Assembly (NCBI GenBank): GCA_026075535.2
Contig: AP026545.1
Location: 7,812,001 to 7,876,000 of the forward strand
Source of the DNA: Tricholoma matsutake
Lineage: Eukaryota > Basidiomycota > Agaricomycetes > Agaricales > Tricholomataceae
Direction: 5' to 3'
DNA length: 64,000 nt
Program-made: the position numbers and the translations under genes
In this document: positions 56,662 to 64,000 of the stretch, one piece after another
Numbering within the stretch: the first letter of the stretch is position 1
How the letters are laid out: every line of letters starts with the position of its first letter
Notes under the pieces: generated by a model
The model's database searches: none
Seen by the model: only the letters and a program-made list of their open reading frames with translations
Told to the model about the DNA's origin: nothing

Positions 56662-58048
56662 CTAGGACCAGCTCCCCTCAACCTCCTGCAACGCAACAAC
56701 GGCGTCATCGATAGTTTGCTTGACGTCAATGAACTTGCCGAACTTCAAGTCGGTAATGGTATCAGACGCGTCAATAACCGACGGAGGTCCTGGAATATCG
56801 GGATATTCGGAGGAGGGAGGTGTGTTCAACTCTGGGTGGGTGATCTTAAGATGGTCAATGGCTTCTCTCCATGTGATATTGCCACCATTCACGATGTAGC
56901 GTCTCTCAAGTGCACCGGGGTTGCGCGGGAGATCCAGGGCGAGGACATGAGCCTTCGCAGCGTCGTGAACGTGGACAACAAATGGGATAGCTTGAATCTG
57001 GGGCCCTTTCATAATGCCGTAGACCACCTCGTTTGTGCCGAGATTTTCTTTGGTAATGGGGCGAGGGTAAGTCTCTGCGTAAGGGCCGAATACGTAACTT
57101 GGGAGGACTGCGAAGTATTTGAGAATCGCAATAAACACTGACCGTGAAACAGAAGGAACTTACTGGTCACGACATCGAGCTGGGGATGCGCCTTGACGAA
57201 CTCCCATAGTGCTCTTTCTGCCAAGTATTTGGATGACAGATAGACATAAAACGGACTCCGGCCAGGTTCCTTCGCTTCTTCCTCACTTGCATGACTCCAG
57301 TCTATTCAATGAAAGTTACTATTCACAATGCTATGCATATGTGCGGTTGCGCGAACCTTTCGAGGTAAATGTTTGGCCAGTGAATGCAGGGCCGAAATCA
57401 GCTGCCCGGACGTTAGATCAATTTTTTTTCATATTTAGATGTAGACGTACGAGCTAGAAAGGTGCCGATGGTAGTTGTGACAACGACTCTCTCAATTCCA
57501 GCCTTCAAGGCTTCACGGAGGATGTGAAGTGTTCCCTCCTTTGCACTCTGTTCATTATGAAATTTCAGATAACGATAAGATATGACAAGAAAATCTCACG
57601 TCTAAGGTGTGCTGAACGCTCGCTCTTCCGGGGGTCGGAGAGGCAACATGGATAATAGCACTGACACCTGCAGCCCTTGCTTAATACTACAGACAAACCG
57701 GCTATTGGAACGTGAAAATGACATGCCTTTGAGTGCCTCGGTGAGATCACCGTCAATGAGGTCGTCGACTTGAGAAAACTCCAATCCAGGGCGCTTGATT
57801 GTCTCAGTGAGTTTCTTAGCTTTCGCGCCACGGGCAGTCCTATCATCAAACGTTAGTTTCATCGCCTTCACCGATATCCCAGCGACAGTACTAACCCTCG
57901 AACTCGGTATCCCGCAGTCAAGAGTTGGTCTACGACATGTCCTGCGATGAAACCAGTAACGCCAGTAACCTATGGAGCAGAACTTGTCCATCATGATATA
58001 AAATTAGTAGGAGTGAATGTTGCGTACCAAGATGAGTCCCTTGGACAT
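56662..58048 (-). CDS. NAD(P)-dependent reductase/epimerase (extended SDR)
   Basis: Eight exons (58048-58028, 57969-57896, 57839-57727, 57667-57600, 57547-57451, 57401-57357, 57301-57164, 57107-56662) close to 333 residues. The N-terminal Rossmann motif TGVTGFIAGHVVDQLL binds NAD(P). Next come VSAIIHVASPT, ERVVVTTTIGTFLAPDFGPAFTG split across exons, the catalytic YLSSKYLAERALWEF (YxxxK), and VLPSYVFGPYAETYPRP. Length and order match fungal dihydroflavonol-4-reductase-like / 3-beta-HSD-like SDRs, which reduce carbonyls in secondary or xenobiotic metabolism; the substrate cannot be told. Intron 3 uses a GC donor (AAAG|gcatgt); using a GT donor nearby breaks the conserved KGVSAIIHVAS. It is the only intact host gene between the two repeat blocks. 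Confidence 0.9.
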
Positions 58049-58761
58049 TTTTATGTATGATTGGGTGGACAATTTTATTGTGCCGGGAAAAGTTCTCTGC
58101 TTGCATTTTATACCTGCAAGTGATGTCAAGATGACAAGATCTGAGACTGTTAGCTGTTGTCTTACTCATCCAATCGCCAAGCTCACTTACAAATGTTTTA
58201 CCAAGAAGATTGAAAATCTGTACAGAACCAGCGATAGTTGCCTAATCAGGATAGTTACTATGAGGTGATCGACTTCCAGCGACTTCCTCGATGATGTCAA
58301 GTTGCAGTTACCTGGGCTAGAACTGAGTCAGCATATTTGGAGCTAAGCCACGTTTAGCTAAGCCACTTTTAAGGTCGGAGTTTTGAACTCCGACTTTCGA
58401 CGGTTTTCGACGTCGCAAGGAGAATTGCGAGGCACCACACTATGTGAAGGGAAGGAAAAGTTGTAGGTAAGCTAGTAGACATGCTGGGCTCCATGTGTGT
58501 AAAAAAATGTGTGGGGCACAGGAGAGTGAACAAGATAAAAAGTGGCAATGTGACATTTTCTCGTGATCATCCACCCAGCCTCAAAAAATGCAAATTGCTC
58601 ATCATCCACTCACTCAAAAAATCCTAGCCTCAGAGGGGGAATGCAGTACACACTGTGAACCCAGTGGTGCCTGTTTTTCATTTGCTTAGTTTGGGAAACC
58701 CTGATTTCATGATATATATGGCTGAATTAAGGGTTGATGAATTTGGGATGACTTTCTGGCT
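58049..58761. other. promoter of the reductase and repeat-like flank
   Basis: The first 250 bp hold the reductase promoter. From about 58440 the sequence becomes CpG-poor and rich in GATGAAT/TTCATC words like those inside and beyond the hAT element, so it is probably an older repeat into which the hAT inserted. Confidence 0.4.
58754..58761 (+). repeat. 8-bp target-site duplication, left
   Basis: TTCTGGCT, identical to 62829-62836. Confidence 0.88.
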
Positions 58762-59824
58762 TAGGGATGGTAATGTTCAGTTCAGAATGTGATTCAAACC
58801 TGAATGTAGCTGAACCTGACCATGGTTCAGTCCAAGGTTCATGCCCGGCAACTCACACTATCAAGTCGTCAGCATCAGCACACAGATCAAGCTGGTACAA
58901 ATATTAGTCAGACACTATGGGGCCCGAGGGGTAGGAAAACTATCCCACATTTCATACCTTTAGATAGTGTAAAATGATATATTTATGGTATAGTTTTCAT
59001 GTATTGATAAACCCCAAAATGGAATAAGTTTCATCAGGAGTTGGCATGAAAATCTACCACTGAGAGGAGTGAAAAAGAATGCCTTTTCCTACCTGTAAGG
59101 GATGAGTCGATGGGATGAAAACCTCCCACATTTTGTCCCCAGTTCATCCCACACCAAATTCATCCCATGGGATGGTTTTCATCTTTATATGGGCATAAAT
59201 AACACCCCTCTACCTGGGTTGAATTTCATCAACTTTCCAGGGGTTTAAGAGGAATGAAAGAACCTGCCAATAATGTTTTTTCATCCCATTGATAGAATAG
59301 TTTCATCATGTATCAGAGTAAATTTCAAGCCACTAAGATACAAAATCTACTCAAAAGAATGTCCCATCATGTCCCCATCGTTGTTGTCCCTGTCCCTGTC
59401 CCCCTCGCTGTGTCATCTCTGCCTCCTATGCACCAGCCTTACTCCCTATGAGCAGTTGCTTGTAGCGGAGGGGTCTGGTGCCATGGCCTGGTCATCTCAG
59501 TGGTGGTGCTGGGTGCCAGGTTGCACTCGTCATCACCCTCATCCCCATCATCAGAGGATGCACCTGCGATCCACCCCACGAGCAGTTGCTCATGGACGTG
59601 TGGCGGGTGCTGGTTCATCGTGCCCTGGGGAAAGTGGTGGGGGGTCATCAGCATGAGGCGGCAGGTAAAAGAGGGGTGGGGTGCATACCTGCCCTATATG
59701 GGCCTCCGAGCGCTGTCCCCTCCCATCACCGTCTGTTCCCTGCTCCACCCCTCTTGTTTCCTCCTTCGTTCATCACCCAGGGTGTGGGGTGCCTGTTTTC
59801 GGGGTGATTCCTCGAGTTTTTTCC

Positions 59825-59891
59825 CTAAAAAATCAATTAATCTAATGGTTAGTATGATTGAATAAGAAAGAAGGAAAAGAAAAAAACTTAC
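59825..59891 (-). other. intron-like module 1 in the hAT element
   Basis: On the minus strand: GTAAGTTTTTTTC donor, CATACTAACC branch site, TTTTTTAG acceptor, 67 nt long, followed by GGAAAAAACTCG. All consensus parts of a spliceosomal intron are present though no protein gene is evident. Confidence 0.55.
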
Positions 59892-59962
59892 ATGCCCCAA
59901 ATGATGATACACATCACATATCGTCGGTTGCCCATTTTCAGCATAGCTGGTCGAGTTTTTCC

Positions 59963-60028
59963 CTAGAAAATGAAGTAGAATTGTTGATTAGTACAATTGA
60001 ATAAGAAAAAAAGAAAAGAAAAAAAACT
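59963..60028 (-). other. intron-like module 2 in the hAT element
   Basis: Same order as module 1 (T-rich start, TGTACTAATC branch, TTTTCTAG acceptor followed by GGAAAAACTCGACC), but the donor has decayed to AGTTTTTT. Confidence 0.45.
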
Positions 60029-60634
60029 TTCAGTCATTGTGGGGCTTGTTTGCAGGTGTCATTGTCATGCCCCCTTGTTGTCGTGTCATCCCCCTCATCA
60101 TTCCATCACCGTAGATGCCCACAATCCACCCTATGAGCAGGTGCTCATAGGCATGGGGTGGGTGTCATCCCTCCTGCCCTGCGTCCTGTCATCGTCCTGC
60201 TGGCTGGTGCTGGCAGTGTTGTCCCCTCCCTGCCCTGTCATCATAGACAGGCTGCACCTGCAATCCCACCCTATGAGCAGTTGCTCGTAGGCATGGGGGC
60301 AGGTGCTGTGTCATCTGCAGTGGCGTGGTGTAGGGCATGGATGGCATTGGCAGTGAGCACCCGTGATCCACCCCACGAGCAATTGCTTGTGGGCATGGGG
60401 TGGATGTTTCTCAGATGTCGTTGTCAAGCTCTGGGGAAGGAGGTGGGGGCATTGTCAGCGTGAAATGAGGGGGTTGTGTACTTACCTGGTGGGTCCCACT
60501 ATATGGGCCTCCCGCTGCCATCCCATCTTCTGTCACCATCACCATCATCATCATCGTCACCCATCTCCGCCCCTCCTGTTTGTCATTTGTCATTCCCATC
60601 ATTCCTGTCATGCATTGTATGCCTCATTTTTCCC

Positions 60635-60698
60635 CTAAACATAAAGTAATAGTTTAGTTAGTAAAATGAACATGAATTATAGAAGAAAAAAAACTTAC
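60635..60698 (-). other. intron-like module 3 in the hAT element
   Basis: Minus strand: donor GTAAGTTTTTTTTC, branch TTTACTAACTAA, acceptor ATGTTTAG followed by GGGAAAAATGAGG, 64 nt. The sequence 5' of the donor is TGTTTGGGCC, part of an inverted GGCCCAAAC repeat also found near the other modules. Confidence 0.55.
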
Positions 60699-61653
60699 TA
60701 TGGCCCAAACAACGATTCACATTGTTTGGGCTGCATTGTGAGTGAGGTGGCTTGTTTGTGGCCACAGGTGGTGTTGCCGGTGTTGTGTTTGTTGTTGTGG
60801 GAGTCAGCATTGATGGCATTGGGGTCATGGGAAGAGAGAGGAGAGAGGGGGGAGCATCATCATTGTTGATGGTGGTGGTTGTGGTGAGGTGAGATGGTGG
60901 CATGGTGGTTATGGTTGATGTTGATGTGACATGATGTTCAACATTCATCATGTGATGTGTTGAGGGTGGGCTGAAAATGACTTGTGAGTAAACAATTACA
61001 ACACAGATGAAAAATCCCCTTTCTTGGGATGAAAATTTAATATTTGCAATCCTGATGTGTGAAGATTATCCTCTCATTCTGACTGAAAATAATAATGTCT
61101 GCCAGAGGAAGGAACAGTCAATTCAATCTTTAACTGAAAGAAATTTGCCTACTAAAAGCATCTCATAATAGTATGAAATTTTTATCCTATCTCAGGCTGA
61201 AAACACACCCTATTATTCACACCTTTGTGGCAGGAGATATTATCCCATAAATTGTTGAAAATTTGGATGAAAATTCATATGTTAGATGGTTGAAAATCCA
61301 TACCCTCATCTTGGATTAAAATCATCCCCTGCATTTCATCCCCTTGTAAAATGAAAATTCATCCCATTAGGTTAAGAATATTTTGTAAGGTAACACATAT
61401 GAACTCCATCCCTTGGATGGCTGAAATATATGGGATGAAAATTCATTCCAAATTCATCCACCATTAATTCATCCATTTAAGTTAGAAAGTTCAGGTTTTG
61501 GCACTTAAATGGCTGAAATTGCTACTGTGCTAGGTCCACAGTGAGAATACAACCACACCACTAGAACTTTCACATCCACTTACTTGAGTCTTTGGTGTTT
61601 TACACTAAAGAACAAGGGAATCGCCACAGAGTTACTGCCTCTTAATAACATCA

Positions 61654-61839
61654 ACTTGGTATGTACACTAAGTGGTTTCTTGTTCTCTCATTTCCATCAC
61701 TTGGTGTTGCCTGTTTGTTGAATATCTTTAGAACACCATATCATCCACTTGGTGTGTATGCTAAGTGGTTTCTTGTTCTCTCATTTCCATCACTTGGTGT
61801 TGCCTGTTTGTTGAATATCTTCAGAGCACCATATCTTCA
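61654..61839 (+). repeat. 93-bp tandem duplication
   Basis: Two adjacent copies (61654-61746 and 61747-61839) beginning ACTTGGTRTGTAYRCTAAGTGG, here noted by its first part ACTTGGT, with about five differences. Confidence 0.9.
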
Positions 61840-61891
61840 CTCATCAGGTTTCCATGAGCCATGCATGTCTTCTTCCTCTTCCACCCCTCTT

Positions 61892-62030
61892 CTACATGTT
61901 CCTTATGCCTTTTCTATGTGTTCCTTATGCCTTTTCTATGTGTTCCTTACATGCATCTTCTACATGTTCCTTATGTGTTTTCTAGATGTTCCTTATGCAT
62001 TTTCTATGTGTTCCCTATGTGTTCCCTGCT
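61892..62030 (+). repeat. 22-bp-like minisatellite
   Basis: Irregular copies of TGTTCCTTATGCCTTTTCTA, six or so, directly after the 93-bp duplication. Confidence 0.75.
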
Positions 62031-62040
62031 CCGCTCTAGT

Positions 62041-62190
62041 AGAAGTAGGTGGGGCCAGCTTTGGACTCTGCTGAAACTGTTGGAGTGAGCTGCTGCATTA
62101 TGCTGCTATGCATTCTCTGCTTCACCCTGGTAGAAATAGGCAGGGCTGGCTTTGGACTCTACTGAAACTATTGGGGTGGGCTTCGTCTGT
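62041..62190 (+). repeat. degenerate tandem duplication
   Basis: GGCCAGCTTTGGACTCTGCT and its near-copy GGCTGGCTTTGGACTCTACT recur about 97 bp apart, each preceded by TAGTAGAAGTAGG / TGGTAGAAATAGG. Confidence 0.7.
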
Positions 62191-62199
62191 CTTTCTGTC

Positions 62200-62469
62200 T
62201 ATCTCTTTTTACTGTCAAACACTGCCGCAAACCAACTAGCCCTTGAAGAGCTTTTCAGGGACTCCAGCATCAAGAGAATTGCTGGGCATGCATTGTCATT
62301 GTTTAAAACCTACTTCCCTCGGATGCACACTTATTATCAGGAAACTCTGGAAGCCCTCCTCAAAGCACATCCCCATCTCCTACCTGCATTTCCCCATGCT
62401 GCTCCAGGAGGGGGTCATATTCCTTGGTGTGCTGCCAGCTCAAATGTTGGTGAACAGTATGGTTTTTAG
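62200..62469 (+). pseudogene. captured coding fragment in the hAT element
   Basis: An open frame reads SNTAANQLALEELF, KRIAGHALSLFKTYFPRMH, YYQETLEALLKAHPHLLPAF, then ends soon after EQYGF. The FKxYFPxxxxYYxxxLxxLxxxxPxL pattern resembles a protein recurrent in basidiomycete repeats and DNA-element cargo. It has no start context or downstream domain, so it is a fragment. Confidence 0.5.
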
Positions 62470-62828
62470 CTGTCCTGATTTTTTTACAGAAGCTTCTAAT
62501 TTCAGCAATGTTTTGAGTCAATCTGAAAACTTGAACTTTCTAGTGTGACTGATGATGAAGACTTACCTGAGCTTATTGATCCCTAGCTGTATATCTAACT
62601 CATGTATTGACTTGATTAACATGTAATGGTTTGTTTTCTGGCATTTTAATACATATCTACATCCAGTTCATGGTTCAGACTGCTTGAGAACTAGAACCAG
62701 ACCATTTTGAACTGAACCAACGGTCTGGTCCAAGGTTCGCTATAATCTATGGACCGAACCAATGGTCCGGTTCTGGGTTCTCCAAAATCCCTTAAAGAAC
62801 TGGACCAAACTGAACCTTACCATCCCTA

Positions 62829-62836
62829 TTCTGGCT
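62829..62836 (+). repeat. 8-bp target-site duplication, right
   Basis: TTCTGGCT, pair of 58754-58761. Confidence 0.88.
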
Positions 62837-63149
62837 GTGATGTTCCAAACACTGAAGGTATGAATTTCATATACAGTATATTTCTACTTTTTATGCCCAG
62901 TTGCTGTGGTGGAATAACATACCATGAGTGACTGAAATATATGGGATGTTTTTTTGCCTTGACAATGATATACAGTTGGTCTAGGATTGCAGGGTGTGTT
63001 GTTCAGCTCAGGATAGAGTGGAATTTCATTCTGTTAGAGGCTGAATTGACTATTAATATTTTGATGTCCCTAATATATTTTCTGCAGGAAATCCCTCAGA
63101 TGCTATTTCATCTCACAGTGGGCTAAATTTCATCTCAATGCCAAATATG
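62837..63149. other. older repeat flank of the hAT insertion
   Basis: Contains GGCTGAAT, GAATTTCAT and TTTCATCTCA words like those left of 58762; no coding signal. Confidence 0.4.
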
Positions 63150-64000
63150 CATTGGCCAAGCAGCAAGTCTCTCCAACCTGCCCTCAAGCAATGCCATCAT
63201 CAACCATGCCAAACAACCAACAACCTCAACTTCAACTGTGGGATCTGACTACCACCAACCCCCAACAACAGCTACAACAACAATGCAACAATGACCACAA
63301 TGGCTCCACAATGCCATCACCACCCAAACTCTACCCACACCCACCACCACCATTCCATCACCAACAGCTGCAAAAAAGCAAATGGATGCAACATGGGCCT
63401 AAATGACGATTGCATCATTTGGGCCCTATGTAAGTTTTGCTTTCTGTTTGTTTCTTGTTTTTATAAACTTACTAATTTGTTTCTTTTGTTTTCTAGGTTC
63501 TAATCTACTGATAATGATGGACAGATGTGAGACAACTTAGCGCCAGCACCAACCCCCTCCCCATCAGAACAGGATGTGAGGGGTGTTGTTTAGGTACAGG
63601 AGTGTGACAAGCAATGCTGGGAGACCCAGGGAGTGGGAGACCCACACAGTAGTAAGGCATGACATGGGTACAGGTAACACTGTGATAATGTGGTCATGGG
63701 TATGGGTTTTGTGGGTACCGATAGCTGGGTGCCCAATCATCTGACTTTGTTGATCAACATCAACAATGATCAACAACAACATCATCAACAACAACAACAA
63801 CAACAACAATAGCAACAACCACCCTCTGGATGACCACCACCACCCCCTCCCTTGCTCCAAATATGAGTGGAGGGGTTTGTTATTCTATTCTAGGTGACAA
63901 CAACCCACTCTAGGTGACAATGGCCACCCATCCCCTCCCTTGCTTCAAATGTGAGTGGTGGTTCTGGTTTTTTTCTAGGCAACAACAGCCATCCCCATCC
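63150..64000. mobile_element. partial element related to the 40003-41420 hAT-type element
   Basis: Shares with the interior of the 40.0-41.4 kb element: an inverted GGGCC(T/C)AAATGA...TCATTTGGGCCC pair (63393-63427), an intron-like module (63430-63495, GTAAGTTTTGC ... TTACTAAT ... TTTTCTAG), the sentence-like CCCCTCCCCATCA...GGATGTGAGG block, and CACCCCCTCCCTTGCTCCAAA at about 63840 (also near 40803). A CAACAACAAC microsatellite lies at 63747-63820. The right end is outside the window. Confidence 0.6.
63747..63820 (+). repeat. CAA microsatellite
   Basis: CAACATCAACAATGATCAAC drifting into an uninterrupted (CAA)n run of about nine units. Confidence 0.85.

Larger units (their letters stand above)
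59444..60406 (+). repeat. five dispersed copies of a near-palindromic motif
   Basis: Copies around 59444, 59573, 60129, 60269 and 60370 share the pattern CCACCCTATGAGCAGTTGCTC followed by RTRGGCATGGGGTGGGTG with drift (consensus given here in two parts; the first is 21 bases so read it as CCACCC + TATGAGCAGTTGCTC). The core GAGCA-n-T-TGCTC is a palindrome. Spacing is 129, 556, 140 and 101 bp. Confidence 0.75.
58762..62828. mobile_element. 4.07-kb hAT-type element without transposase
   Basis: Terminal inverted repeats TAGGGATGGTAATGTTCAGT and, at the other end, the reverse complement of TAGGGATGGTAAGGTTCAGT are flanked by a perfect 8-bp duplication TTCTGGCT. TAGGG-type ends with 8-bp duplications are typical of hAT. 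Subterminal regions repeat GGTTCA/TGAACC words. The interior contains GGGATGAAA/TTTCATCCC-rich flanks (58920-59270, 61015-61470), three intron-like modules, five near-palindromic GAGCANTTGCTC motifs, tandem duplications and a captured coding fragment, but no hAT transposase domain. It would need a transposase supplied in trans. Confidence 0.85.

Overview
This is a nuclear contig from a filamentous basidiomycete, most likely a wood- or litter-decaying Agaricomycete. The evidence is many short (about 50-65 nt) GT-AG introns, genes packed a few hundred bases apart on both strands, an AA14 copper monooxygenase (a basidiomycete xylan/lignocellulose enzyme), an OSCP-type mitochondrial ATP synthase subunit, an RRM-YTH protein, and a repeat load of Tad-type LINE, Tf1/sushi-type chromovirus, Ngaro/DIRS-type tyrosine-recombinase retroelement and hAT elements. 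All gene models are conceptual splicing done by eye; where I give exon coordinates the reading frame closes exactly.

Layout. 1-2.2 kb: no gene seen. 2.2-21.5 kb is a host gene island: secreted/GPI-type acid phosphatase (+), ATP synthase OSCP subunit (-), HIT nucleotide hydrolase (+), two tandem F-box paralogues (-), a small conserved fungal protein (+), a Bbc1/Mti1-like actin-patch protein (-), a third F-box protein (-) and an RRM + split-YTH m6A-reader-like protein (-). 21.5-28.9 kb is looser: exon-like fragments, then two ISG12/IFI6-type membrane proteins (+) flanking a 12-exon AA14 LPMO (+).

29-56 kb is a nested transposon block. A relic with 31-bp inverted repeats (29.1-30.6 kb) is followed by an almost 10-kb LINE on the minus strand (31664-41647, perfect 16-bp target-site duplication) that carries two ORF1-like genes in tandem plus an EN-RT-RNase H ORF2. 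A 1.4-kb hAT-type non-autonomous element (40003-41420, perfect 8-bp TSD) sits in its 5' region. Next come a Ty3/gypsy chromovirus (42188-48407, 402/401-bp LTRs, 5-bp TSD) flanked by perfect 90-bp inverted repeats, and a Ngaro-like element (about 48.9-56.0 kb) with gag, RT-RNase H and tyrosine recombinase genes and split direct repeats. All three retroelements are decayed, and the decay is strikingly uniform: nearly every in-frame stop I could assign is TGA, often at a conserved arginine, as expected for CpG to TpG change of CGA codons.

A single host gene, an NAD(P)-dependent reductase/epimerase (56662-58048, -), separates this block from a 4.07-kb hAT element (58762-62828, perfect 8-bp TSD) built of reiterated intron-like and palindromic modules plus a captured coding fragment. 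A related element runs off the right edge. The host genes are housekeeping, RNA-binding, cytoskeletal and secreted degradative functions without an obvious shared pathway.
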